This document shows positions 50,761 through 62,083 of a DNA stretch of 64,000 nt, one piece after another. Origin of the DNA: Coniferiporia sulphurascens. Taxonomy: Eukaryota > Basidiomycota > Agaricomycetes > Hymenochaetales > Hymenochaetaceae. Below the pieces are notes generated by a model that was not told where the DNA came from, ran no database searches, and saw only the letters and a list, made by a program, of their open reading frames with translations. The DNA lies in the NCBI GenBank assembly GCA_002794785.1, contig NBBA01000013.1:806001-870000 (forward strand), read 5' to 3'. How positions within the stretch are numbered: position 1 is the first letter of the stretch; every line of letters starts with the position of its first letter. Made by a program: the position numbers and the translations under genes.

Positions 50761-52119
50761 ATGCAGAACATCCTCGTGGTAGGAGGCAATGGGTTTGTCG
50801 GTACGCTCGTTTGTCTATATTTTTCATACATACTAAACTTCCTTGCAAAATCCTGTATGTTTCTGTTTCCCGAACAACAGGCTCCGCCGTGTGTAAAGCA
50901 GCACTGGCCCGCGGAATGAATGTCACAAGCATCAGGCACGGCTCTCTTTTTTTAATAAAGGAGCAACGGTTCTGACATCGTCACCTGCAGTACTTCCGGG
51001 AGGTCCTTCAGGACGCCGAAGGGCCACGCGCCCGCCTGGACTCAGAAGGTTCCTATTCATCACATTGTTCATGTTCAGTAATTGCATATAACTGTTCTAC
51101 GCCCTCTCCTTTCGTCATGAATGCAGGTGACTTGGCTTGCCGCTGATGCTCTGGCACCAGCGTCGTACGCGATGCTGCTCCCGGGGAGCACGGCAGTTGT
51201 GCACACGCTCGGCACGCTGCTTGAGGATTCTGGATATAAGGATGCGGTTAGACGAGGGGACCCGTTCGGTGTCGCTGCGAGTTTATTTCAGAGTTTGAAT
51301 GGGTCAGGAGCGGGCAACCCTTTGGATGAAGGTGCACGGAGAGGATCGTACGAGGTGCTGAACAGAGACGCCGGTGAGCTTGGCAATTATTGGTCTCATC
51401 ATCGTTTGATCACCAATGCAATTTCGCATAAAGCCTTGGCAGTATGTGAAGCATTCGCATCCGCGTCCTCCGGCAAAGTGGTCGAGGACTCGGGATCGTC
51501 TGCCGCTGTTTCACGCAAGCCGTTCATATACGTTTCGGCGGAGGACATCTTTAGGCCGCTCGTCCCTACACGCTATATCGAAACAAAGCGCGAGGCAGAG
51601 CGCGGGATAGGCGAGCTCTTAAGTGGACGGCCTGATCTCCGCGCGGCGTTCATCCGACCCAGTGGGTACCCGTTAGATTAATTGCATATCGGCTGCGGCC
51701 ATACAGAGGAATTAACCTGCTTTGTGTTTCTCCTAGGTCTCGTGTACCATTCGCACTACCGGCCACTCACAACACCTATCGCTACTCTACTTGATCTCTC
51801 CTCCACCCTCCATCGTGCCGCACCCAAGGGGGCGCCGACGCCATCGAGCGTCTTGCGCGCGCTCAACTCTGCATTTTCGTCTTCTGTGTCTACAAATCCC
51901 ACCGGAATTGACCTTGACCCCAGTCCACTGGCTTCTATCGCAAACGCGATGACGGTACCTCCCATACATGTTGATCACATTGCGGAAGCGATATGTAAGG
52001 TCATACAGGAAGACTCTGTGGAAGGCGTTGTGGATGTGCAGAGAATGAGGGAATTAATAGGATGGGTAGAAAAGGGCCAGGGTCAGCAAAGCGGACGGGT
52101 AGCCGGACATGAAATTTAG
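50761..52119 (+). CDS. COQ11: COQ11-like NAD(P)-binding protein of coenzyme Q synthesis (336 aa)
   Basis: Atypical short-chain dehydrogenase/epimerase of the mitochondrial CoQ synthome. Exons 50761-50800, 50881-50935, 50991-51048, 51127-51373, 51434-51661 and 51737-52119; 1011 nt. The Rossmann motif VVGGNGFVGSAVC is at the very N-terminus. Then WLAADALAP, STAVVHTLGTLLED, FIYVSAED, YIETKREAERGI, FIRPSLVYHSHYRPLTTP and PPIHVDHIAEAI. The missing Tyr-x3-Lys context (YIETKRE) matches this atypical family. Intron 2 (50936-50990) appears to start GCACGG, a GC-AG intron with a weak donor; no GT alternative keeps the frame. Confidence 0.88.
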
Positions 52120-52335
52120 TATTTAATATTCTTCCTTATACTATAGAATAGCTGCTCCTAATAATAATACGTACTTCACTCTCAAATTTCTTTCCATTGC
52201 GTCGTGCAAATCATGCTGCGCGCTAAAGTCACGTGATGGAAAGTGTGAGAAGTCTTAGCCAAAGATGAACCTGACATAACTCCCTAGATCTCTCCAGCCT
52301 CCGAAAGTCATTCCTCTGCTTGTTCATTCCTCGCC

Positions 52336-55300
52336 ATGTCCTTCGCTACTGAGGCCGGGAATATGGACATAGATGCGCATATGATGCTGAGTGACGATCC
52401 TCATATGCTCGACATCGACAATTTGCAAGTGAAGGATGACAAGGTTGGGGCCGAGGAGGGCGAGGGCGAGGAGATTGAACAAGGCAAGAATATCTCGGAC
52501 GACAGCTCCGAGGAAGAGGAGGAAGACGAAGAAGCTGCCCGCCGCGTTCGCGAAGGCTTTATTGTTGACGAAGATGAGGAGGATGAAGACGAAGAGGAAG
52601 AGGACGAGGAGGAGAAGAGGCGCAGAAAGAGGAGGAAGCACAAGCACAGGCACAAACACCGCAGACGTGAGTGTGGTAGCGACAAAGGTTTTGGAGCTCC
52701 AGCTAATGCCTTTTTCTGATGCTTAGGTGAAGTGGACGAGGACGAGGACCTTGATGAGGAAGATCTCGAGCTGCTCGAGGAGAACACAGGCGGGCGCATA
52801 GGCCGTTCTCGACACCTTACACGTCTTCGGCGTGGGCGTGACTCTGGTTCTGACGAAGAGGGAGTGGTGTCTTCTAAGCGCAAAGGCGTTGTCGAGTCGT
52901 CCGATGATGACCTCGACGAAGACAATATCATTGGAGCACGCACCATTCAAGATATTCAAAACATCTGGGATGATGACCGCGCGGGCGGCCGTGACGAGGA
53001 TGAGGATATGGACATGGACGACTTTATTGATGATGAGGACGATGAGGAGGGTGGAGCAGGTGCTATGGCGGAGGAGGAGAAGGAGGAAAGGAGAAGGGAG
53101 AGAAGGAGGCTCGAGTTGGAGCGCAGGAAGGCTTTGAAAAGTCGACCAGAGCTAACTGGCATAGACGCTAAGTACGGCGCATTCCTATCTTTGACAGGGT
53201 GATTATTCATCTTTCTTTGCAGCGCATGGGATGAGATCCACGACGTTTTCGGCGACGGACACGATTATGACTGGGCGTTGGTCGATGAGGAGGATGAGAC
53301 CATGCTTGATGAGGCGTCGAAGCCTGAGATGAAGTATCAGGATGTGAGAATTTTCTGTTTCCCTCACTTCTGTTCTGTGCTCAAAGTTTCCAGGTATTCG
53401 AACCCTCGGAGATTCGAGCTCGTCTACTTACGGAGGACGATGACCTTATTCGCGCTCAAGACGTACCTGAGCGAATGCAGCTCGCCACTTCTACATTGTC
53501 CCCTAGTATCACCATGTCATTCCCTGATATTCTCACTCAGGCTGAATGTGTTGATGCCGCATCTTGGGTTACTCCACGTCTTGGGGGTGCGAAAGAGCGC
53601 GACTTTTTCAAGAGCGACGGTCGGTATTACCACCTTCTTGGGAAGCTCGTTGAAGCCGTCACTCGCGCACTCGAATTCCTGCTCATACAGAGTCTGGAGG
53701 TGCCTTACATCTATGCCCATCGTCGAGACTTCATTTCCTACTTCAACCCGAAGGACCAGCGCATGCCGCGAGTCGAGCTACTCAACCAGGATGACTTGTG
53801 GCGCATTTATGCTCTCGGGCAGAAGTTCCGCTCCTTGTGCCAGAGGCAAAAGGCGTTACACGGGATTTACGAAAAACTTAGTGTGCGGGACGAGTATTAC
53901 GAAGAGCACCTGAGGACGAACATGGACAGCGTCGAGGCTGTTGTGGACGTCACGCAGTGGCTGGGGTTGAAGTACAAGGATAGGAAGAAGGATCCTTTTG
54001 AAATGCATTTCCACGATGATGAGGACCAAGGCGAGACAAAGAAGCATAAACTCCCTAGTCGCATTTCAGCATACGAAGTCGCCAAAAAGAGCATTGTGTC
54101 GACTCTTGCCGAGGTGTGTGCGGTCACCTGAACACATAGTGTAGTAAAAAAACTCACCGAACCAAATACCAATTACAGGGCTTCGGAATCAAATCTCACG
54201 AGATTGTTCTGAATTTCATGTCTAAAGGTCACAACGTGCACTTCGTGGAGGATAATGAGTTACCTCCCGTCGCCTATGCGGAGCGCTTTTCCGACCCTGA
54301 TCCCTTGAAGGCGATTCCCTCCGAAGAGCTACTTCGTCAAGCTCACATGATCATCGCGACTGAACTGGGTGCTGATCCTTTGCTTCGGCGACATGTGAGG
54401 GAACTGTTCAAGGAAGCTGCCCAAGTCTCCGTTTCACCAACCGAGCGAGGAAAGCACAAGATCGACGAGTATCACACATACTACGTAGGTTGGCTATGTG
54501 ACGACTATATAAAGCTGCCTAACCGATATGTTTCAGAACTTTAAATACCTCTCGAACAAGCCGGTTTCGGAGATGCTCCGATCCACACAGTACCTGAACA
54601 TCCTCGCTGCAGAGGCGGAGCTCCTTGTGACGGTTTCAGTTACATTGCCGAGCGACGTCAAGCAGGTATTCATGAACCGACTTGTGGATGCCTTTTCTTC
54701 AGACGGCTTTAGTGAAACAGCCAAGGCGTGGAACGAGGAGCGTGTCGTGGTTGTACAGGACGCAATTGACAGGTACTTGATTCCCATTGGCATTAAATGG
54801 ATTCGTGAGTATGTCCGGGAGGAAGTTGAAGACTATCTGGCTAAGACCTGCGGTGATGCCTTTTATGAGGTAAGGCTTCGACCATTTTTGGGTGTTTTCT
54901 TACTTCAACCTATCTGTATAGAAAATCAATGTCGCACCTTATCGTCCGCCCGAGCTTGAAGATGGCGAGCAGGCCTCTGTGCTCGCTGTATCTTGGGGCA
55001 AGGGTGATCCGAAGAAGGACGAGATTAATTTCGTTTTCCTCGATGAAGCCGGTCGATTGCGTGAGCATCTTCAGATCGACAACTTGACCGAGGACAAGAA
55101 CAAAGAAGAGTTCAAGGACTTCGTCAAACGGCGCAAGCCTGATGTCGTAGTCGTGGGTGGGCTGACCATCCAGACGACGAAGCTATCGCAGCAGTTGAAG
55201 GAAATCCTTGACCCCCCGGCCGAGAACCAGGAGGAAAACCTCTGGGGTGGTGATGAATCGCGCAATGACTCTGCTCTCAAGGTTCCTGTCATTTATGCGC

Positions 55301-57837
55301 AGGACGAAGTCGCGCGGCTGTATCAGCACAGTAGACGTGCGGGAGAGGAGTTCCCGCATTTACCACTCATAGCAAGATATTGCGTAGGGTTAGCACGTTA
55401 TGCGCAAAACCCGCTCAACGAGTTTGCTGCTCTTGGTACGGATTTGACCGCCATTACGTTCGATGAGATGGCCCAGCCCTTGGTGGGTATTTTCAACCGG
55501 GAGTAAATACTCACACGCTGAACATATTTTTAGGTTCCGAAGGAAAAACTGCTCTCTGCATTGGAGCGTGCATTAGTCGATGTTGTCAACAAAGTCGGCG
55601 TCGACGTAAATCGAGCCATTAGTGATCCATATTACGCAACTCTCCTTCCTTATGTCGCAGGTCTGGGTCCTCGCAAGGCTCAGGCCCTCGTCAAGAAAAT
55701 TGTTTCATTGGTGAGCTTGGACGTTGTGTATATACTACATAATCTAACACACCTTGAAGGGTGGAAGCTTGATCAACCGAGGGCAATTTATTACCCAGAG
55801 TATATTGACCATGCGCATTTTCTTGAATGCCGCTGGATTCCTTCGTATCTCTCAAGATCCTGACTACAAAGAACCGAAGAGCCGCGGGGGGCAAGTAATG
55901 ATTATACCAATTCTCCCGATCCTCTTGATGATACGCGCGTGCACCCCGAGGACTATGATCTGGCTCGCAAGATGGCTACTGATGCACTTGAGCTGGACGA
56001 GGAGGATGTTCATGACGAACACCCCTCAACTGTTGTGTCTCAGATCATGAAAGACGGTGACAATGTCCGAAAACTTGATGAGCTCAACTTGGACGAGTTC
56101 GCCATCAGCATGGAGGAGTCGAGCGGTGACCTCAAGCGACATACGCTCAATGTCATAAGGGCGGAGCTTATCAAGCCTTTCGGCGAGCTCAGGCCAAACT
56201 TTGTCCTGCCCGATGCTTGGGAGGTGCTCACGATGCTGACAGGCGAGACGCAGCGCACTCTGCGTGTTGGGTTAATCGTTTCTGTGTATGTTCTGCGAAC
56301 CAAGGCCGGCTATATCGTCGTCAAACTTGACTCGGGCATTGAAGGTGTCATCAACGCGTCCTACCTGGCTGATACTGCTGATGGATTAGCTGTTATCACG
56401 GATGATATCGTGAAGAAGGGACAGACCATTCCGGGTGTGATCATTGATGTCAAGACTGACCTACAGAAGGACCAATTCTCCGTGGAGCTCTCGTCTCGCC
56501 CATCAGATGTATCGGCTGGTGACGGACAATTCCGTCGTGTAAAAGCTGACGAACACTGGGATCACGCCCATGCGAAACATGATTACGATTTGCAGCAGAG
56601 GAAGAAGCGTGCAGAGGTAGACCGCACACGGCGGGTCATCAAGCACCCTAACTTCCAAAACTTCAACTCGTCGCAGGCAGAGGCGTTCCTGGACAAGCAG
56701 CACCTGGGCGACGTGGTGATTCGTCCGTCGTCGAAAGGCTCAAATCATTTGGCTGTGACGTGGAAAGTGGCAGACAAGCTGTACCAGCATATCGGTAAGT
56801 TGAAATGGAAAGTGCTTGGAGTCTTTATTGACGTGGATTTAGATGTTGTTGAGCCGAACGCCGACCCCTCGGGCCAGAACATTGGCAGTCAACTCATCGT
56901 GGACGGGAAGTACGAGTTCGCTGACCTGGATGAGTTAATTGTCAACCACGTGAAGGCGATGTCGCGCCGAGTCGAAGAGCTGATGTCTCATGAGAAATTC
57001 AAAAAGGATGACGATGAGCTTCGTGAGTTGATGCGCCAAACATTTGAGGCTTTCAATAATAATTGTCTCCGCTTGTCTCTCCAGAAAAGTTCCTGATGAG
57101 CTTTGTCGCTGCCAACCCCAATAGGAGCATCTATGGGTTTTCGTTGAATAGGAAGAAACCTGGGCACTTCAATCTTTCTTTCCTAGCTAAAAAGGGCTCT
57201 TCGATTCAGACCTGGGTGCGTTCACGCGTCTGTTGTTGTGTACTCGTATGCCTCTTTTACTGAACTACCTCTTCTAGCCCGTACGTGTGGCCCCGGAGGC
57301 GTACTATCTTTTCGACGCAGCCGCAGCTGGCGTGTCCGAACTGTGCGATGCTTTCAAAGTTCGGTAAGTGGAAGATTACATTCATGAGAATTACTCAAGT
57401 TGATACATCCAATTCGTAGTTACTTACACGAGTCCAAAAACACCGGAGGTGCTGGCGCTGGAGGCGGGAAAACGCCATTTGGCGCGGGTCGCATGACTCC
57501 CGGCCGGACGCCCGGCCGTCCAGTGGGCTATGCGACGCCGGGACACATGTCCATGCGTCGGGCAGCACCCACACCTAATCCCTACTCTGCGCCTGGTCCT
57601 GCTGGCCCGCTAATGGTTCCGCTCGTGCCCGGGGCATCGTCGTACGGAGGTTCCGCGACGCCCGGAGGCTTTGGATTCCATACTCCGCGACCCGGAGGCC
57701 TTCCACCACCACCGCCGGGGGCGAGCGGGTATCCTCCACAACAGCCGCCTGCTCCTATGCCCGGTATGAACCCGGCGAGGGCGGCGATGATCCAGAATAT
57801 GGGAAGCTGGGGTTCTGGCGGGGGCGGCTGGAGGTGA
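52336..57837 (+). CDS. SPT6: Transcription elongation factor / histone chaperone SPT6
   Basis: SPT6 travels with RNA polymerase II and reassembles nucleosomes. Exons include 52336-52666, 52727-53171, 53223-53343, 53394-54113, 54179-54484, 54537-54869, 54922-55482, 55534-55710, 55760 to 56794, 56843-57022, 57085-57215, 57278-57363 and 57420-57837. Acidic N-terminus with [13 protein letters not shown]; then the YqgF-like core, HhH ([20 protein letters not shown]), S1 domain ([19 protein letters not shown]) and tandem SH2 ([20 protein letters not shown]). The tail is Gly/Pro/Arg-rich. At a G6 run (55886-55891) the frame slips by one: the strongly conserved [16 protein letters not shown] lies in another frame. 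Either 1 nt is missing (about 1614 aa) or a 77-nt intron 55895-55971 is removed (1588 aa). Confidence 0.93.
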
Positions 57838-58447
57838 TCTGCGATCTTTTTTTCCTTTCGTCCGTGTCTCTTCTATCTTGCATTTCCGGTCTCGTAGATT
57901 ACTTAAATTGCTTATTTGTTTCTGCTTTATCGATTGACTGCTCTGATTAGTACTATTATGTAGTCTGTGTATGAGTTCTAGGAGGCCACAGGAAGGGGCT
58001 TCCAATGTAAATGATTTCCATTCCATTGTTGCCTTCATTACATAAGTCGTGCTGAGGTATAGCTGGCACTAGATGGTCCAGATAAAGCTGTATGCGAACC
58101 ATGCTTTTTATAACTGAGGATTCTTAACTTAGATGCGAGATAAAATGTAGGTATCCAACAATAACGTTGTAATTTTGGACATCTTAATCGAATTAGGTAT
58201 GATGTCCGTGCACGGAAGACTAAAACAGACAAACGTAAACTCCTGGAGAACTGGGGGTTTTCCACAAATATCTATTGTTCCGGGATTGCTTTCTAAGGAT
58301 ACATGTCGCCTTTATAAACCCGTGAAGTGATTGGCCCTCTTATACAACAATTGGAAGAATGCCGTATACAATAAACCATCATCGCAATGCATACCTGGGC
58401 CGGACGTCTTAGCGAGAATGCAGGGAATACCAGATACAAGGCGGAGC
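57838..58447. other. Convergent 3' region, SPT6 / NTM1
   Basis: 610 bp between opposing stop codons; AT-rich 3' flanks, no gene or repeat recognised. Confidence 0.5.
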
Positions 58448-59474
58448 TTACATCTTTACGGGGTATAACCCTTCCGGGAAACCTAGCTGTACCTCTTCTC
58501 TTATTAAATTCAAGCCGGCAGCCAAAAAGGCATCCTTCCATGCCTGGTCGCTCCTATGCAAATGGAATAATCAGGAACAAAACCGAGCACATCGGGCGGG
58601 GGGCAGTGACAACCTTGTTAGGCTGCTATCATCCTCATCAAACTCTGTCCTCGCTTGACCTGGTTTCAACTCCGAGCAGGTATTTTCTTTGATAATAATC
58701 AGGCCCTCCATATCGCCCGTGCCCTTCGAAATGGAGCGGAGTGATTCTTTCGTGCGCTTCAGGAAGGCGACGAGGTCTTGGTCCGAAAGATGGCCCAGAC
58801 ACCACTGACACCAAGCTACGTCGAACCCGGAGTTCCCATCCGGCTTCCCTTCGGGTGGAGCATACCCTAGTCGGCCAAGTAATGTTCCGTTACCCCCGTT
58901 TTCCGGAGACGCGCGCGGGTCGAACTCCTGCAGCGTACCCTGTACGACTGTGACGCTTTTGTGGGCCCCCTTGACGCCCTTCCACTCGCCGGTGTACTCG
59001 TTGTGCTCGGAGGCGGAGACGCGCTGAAGCGCCTCGCGGACGAAGTGGTCGACCGGTTCGAGGAGGACCACGTCGTCAACGAGGTGCAAGAGGACGGTAG
59101 AGGTAACGCGTCCGATACCTGCGCCGACGTCGAGCGCGCGCGTGCGTCGCGTTAATGGCGTCGGATTGAGCGGCCGGATTGCAGAGGGCACGGTCGACAA
59201 CTGTGGGAGCAGGGAGAGCAGGAATTGACGCGATCCAAGGGCGTCCGTGCGCGGTAGAGTCTAAATACAGAAAACATGTTAATGTCAAAATATCTGTCAT
59301 GAGTCATTTTAACGACAGAGCTCACGCAAGAGCCGTATCCACCTACGGACAGCCATCAGTATATAATACAGTGTAGATGCGCGAGATAGACCTACCAAGG
59401 ACGCCATCCAGACTAGCTGGTTGTGTCTTCCAGTACTCGATGCCGTCCTGCACATTAGGCTTCTGAGTGTCCAT
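58448..59474 (-). CDS. NTM1: Alpha-N-terminal protein methyltransferase 1 (NTM1/TAE1-like, 282 aa)
   Basis: Methylates the alpha-amino group of proteins starting with (Met)-X-Pro-Lys, e.g. ribosomal proteins. Exons (minus) 59474-59396, 59342-59326 (17-nt micro-exon), 59260-58614 and 58553-58448; 849 nt. Motifs: GIEYWKTQPASLDGVLGGYG, SRQFLLSLLP, SAM motif ALDVGAGIGRVT, VVLLEPVDHF, the family signature FDVAWCQWCLGHLSDQDL, LIIIKENTC, SLTRSD and the C-terminal LGFPEGLYPVKM. The micro-exon supplies the second Gly-Tyr-Gly of the substrate-binding strand and is needed to keep phase. The gene is intact. Confidence 0.93.
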
Positions 59475-59800
59475 AGTAAGTTTCGAATCGGATTTTTCGT
59501 CACTGAACGAGATATTGACTTGGACTTGAGGAAAGAAAGCACTGGTATTTATACAAAAGCTCGATGGCCGCCCCCCTTACGAGCTGTGGCACACTATTCG
59601 ACTGTTTCTGATGCTTCAAGGGTAGTAGGAACTTGAATGCAAGTAGCAAGGGATCGGCCGAGCGCTCGGGATAAATTATCGAGACTTCCGGTATGATGCA
59701 CGTGATGGATTTCCCTTTTTCTGGAGCACTCGCCACCGACCATCCTCCTTGTCCTCTAACCACCACCATCTAGGTAGTCTTTACGAGCACTCTACTCTCT
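59475..59800. other. Spacer between NTM1 and retrotransposon ORF1
   Basis: NTM1 promoter and presumably the 5' untranslated part of the retroelement. The 5' boundary of the element cannot be placed because no target-site duplication or terminal structure is visible. Confidence 0.4.
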
Positions 59801-59920
59801 ATGTCTGAACAACAACAACAAGAACAACAACCCCCTCGTCCCATCGATGAGACCTTCCACGCCCCCTCTGTTTCTACACGAGGCGGTATGTGTTCTCTTC
59901 GTGGTTGAGGGACCGACACA

Positions 59921-62083
59921 ATGCCTCCTCCGGGAACGGTTGTGGCTCGCTCTTCCTCGTTCTCGGGGTCGATCTCGAGCTCCGCCCATGCGCCTCCGGT
60001 CCCACCTAAAGTACTCCCCACAGTTTCCCCACCGGCAGTGGAGATCACGTCTCGCCAGCCCTTTCACCCACCGTCCCGCGCCGCTTCGGTCGCGAGTGAC
60101 AGAGGAACTGACCAGGTCATGGCCCAAGTCCCCCGCCCGGTTACCCCGGGCCTCCCCCTATCAGGGGCTATTCCAGGCGAAACCCTCTTTTCTGGGGGTC
60201 AAACCAGCCTCTCCTCCCTTTTGGCCCCTGCCCCGCAGGCCCCCCAATCCACCTCAGCCTCCATGTGGGCGAAGTATCTCCCCACTGACGCGGCCCACTC
60301 CTTCGTTGAGCCTGCCTCCCCTACCACGCCCCCTGGTGGTGGTGGGATGGCTCCCCGCGTAGACGAAACCCCTCGTGGGCCGTCCCGCCCGATGTCTGCA
60401 GCCATCTCGTCTCTCGACTCCGACTCAGAAATGTCGGAGGCTGGGGCCCTCGATGACCAGGCCTCTACGGCTTCTGCGCGGAAAAAGCGCAAGTCCACCA
60501 GCGCCCCAGTGCCACTGTCCCCCAGGGCGGTAACACTCCAGGTTCCCCACCTTCGGTTGGCCGCCACGACTGCCATGCATGCCTCCCACGAACTTCTCGC
60601 ACTAGGGAAGACGACCTCTATGTCGGCCGCCTCTACTGCCTCCCTCCTCGGAGAGATTGCCTTTGCGGTTAACTCTCTCAACAGTGCTTTGGTCCAGGAG
60701 GATCCGCTCGCACAATCCGCCACGTCGCAGGCCTTCCGGGCGGCGGCTGGCCCCCGCTTCAGCATGCCTTCAGGCCCTGCTCCCCACCCCGCCCCCCCAC
60801 AGTCCTCTCAGGCTGTGGTAGGCCCCCCCTCTCTTCCCTCCCTGCCACAGCAGATGGTGCAGGTCATGTCTGACCTTACGCGCCAAATGGCCTTCATGAT
60901 GCAGCGAATGGACGCCCTCGAACGCCCTCCCCCACATTCCTTGGGGGCCGGGTCCGCCCCCTCCGGAGACAGGAAAGGGAAGGGTAAAGCCAACCCCACT
61001 ACTGCCCCTCCTCCACCACAAGGACCTTCGGGCCCTTCTACATCCACCGCCGGGTCCACCTTGCCGACACCTGTCACTCCAGGTCCTGCCGCGGGTGGGG
61101 CTACCCCTGCCACTGCCCCTGCTACTGCAGCGCCAGTGTCGACAGGGGCCCCCATTCCTGCTAGCACTGTGAAACAAGAGCCGAAGCGTGCAGTCCTCCC
61201 GGTTATCCGTACTATTATGGACCCGACCCTCGCCATTCGCTTCCATGGAGCCCCGCCCCCTGCTGAAGCGCGCCCCACCGATTCCCAGACGACCATAAAC
61301 GTCCGGACTGCCCTCTCGCGTTTTCCTACTGCGGCCAAACTGGTCGTACGTGCTGCCCACTGGAACGATCGAGGCAATTGCTTCGTTACGTTCGCTCACA
61401 ACACTCACGTTCCCACTATGAACAGCGTGAAGGAAGTTGTGATGGCATCCGTTCAAAGCGTCTACCCTGCCACAGTCTCCCAACTCGTATCTTGGGCCTG
61501 CCTACAAATTGCTGAAGTCCCCACGCGCCCTGCGCCGGGCCTCCCTGCCTTCACGGCGGCCGACCTCCAAGCGGAGTTCCGCGCTGCCAACCCTCACCTC
61601 CTCGCACTGCCAATGACGCTCGAGCCTGACTGGACCCGGGCTCGCGATCTATTGACGGAGGACGTCATGTCTGCCCCTATCGCCTTCTCCTTTGAAGACC
61701 CCACGGGCTCCCGTTCTGCGGCCATCCTCTCTACTCTGAGGAACCGCGTCGTCTACATGTTCGGCCGCCGGCTCAAACTGGTGGCTCGCCGTGACCTCCC
61801 TCGCCTTATGCAGTGCATCAAATGCGCTGCACTCGGCCACCTGGTTCAGAATTGCAGGAACCGCCCCTGGTCATGCCTCATCTGCGCTGGCCGTCACCGT
61901 ACTGACGACCACCGCATGCGTTGCCCTGGGTGTGTACGAGACGCCCTCCCGGCCTCCTCCCCCTGCACACACCCCCTCAAATGCTCGAACTGTTCCGGCG
62001 AACACCGCGCCGACTCTTCCAGCTGTCCCAAACAGCGTGGCCATGCCCGTTCCTCTTTCGCCCCACCCCCGGCTGATGAGTAG
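59921..62083 (+). CDS. Retrotransposon ORF1 (gag-like, CCHC zinc knuckles), 720 aa
   Basis: Nucleic-acid-binding ORF1 of the element. The N-terminal two thirds are Pro/Ser/Ala-rich with a basic KKRKS patch. A central folded block (TTINVRTALSRFPTAAKLV, ARDLLTEDV) precedes three Cys/His knuckles near the end: CIKCAALGHLVQNC, CLICAGRHRTDDHRMRC and CSNCSGEHRADSSSC. An in-frame ATG at 59801 (MSEQQQQEQQPPRP) with 35 further codons suggests the original start lies there, separated from 59921 by a single TGA at 59906-59908. The stop overlaps the ORF2 start in ATGAGTAG (62076-62083). Confidence 0.88.
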   Translation: MPPPGTVVARSSSFSGSISSSAHAPPVPPKVLPTVSPPAVEITSRQPFHPPSRAASVASDRGTDQVMAQVPRPVTPGLPLSGAIPGETLFSGGQTSLSSLLAPAPQAPQSTSASMWAKYLPTDAAHSFVEPASPTTPPGGGGMAPRVDETPRGPSRPMSAAISSLDSDSEMSEAGALDDQASTASARKKRKSTSAPVPLSPRAVTLQVPHLRLAATTAMHASHELLALGKTTSMSAASTASLLGEIAFAVNSLNSALVQEDPLAQSATSQAFRAAAGPRFSMPSGPAPHPAPPQSSQAVVGPPSLPSLPQQMVQVMSDLTRQMAFMMQRMDALERPPPHSLGAGSAPSGDRKGKGKANPTTAPPPPQGPSGPSTSTAGSTLPTPVTPGPAAGGATPATAPATAAPVSTGAPIPASTVKQEPKRAVLPVIRTIMDPTLAIRFHGAPPPAEARPTDSQTTINVRTALSRFPTAAKLVVRAAHWNDRGNCFVTFAHNTHVPTMNSVKEVVMASVQSVYPATVSQLVSWACLQIAEVPTRPAPGLPAFTAADLQAEFRAANPHLLALPMTLEPDWTRARDLLTEDVMSAPIAFSFEDPTGSRSAAILSTLRNRVVYMFGRRLKLVARRDLPRLMQCIKCAALGHLVQNCRNRPWSCLICAGRHRTDDHRMRCPGCVRDALPASSPCTHPLKCSNCSGEHRADSSSCPKQRGHARSSFAPPPADE

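Noticed and set aside
55895..55971. 77-nt SPT6 intron as the preferred model
   Set aside because: It keeps the frame but would remove the conserved [10 protein letters not shown] segment; a lost base in the G6 run is more likely.
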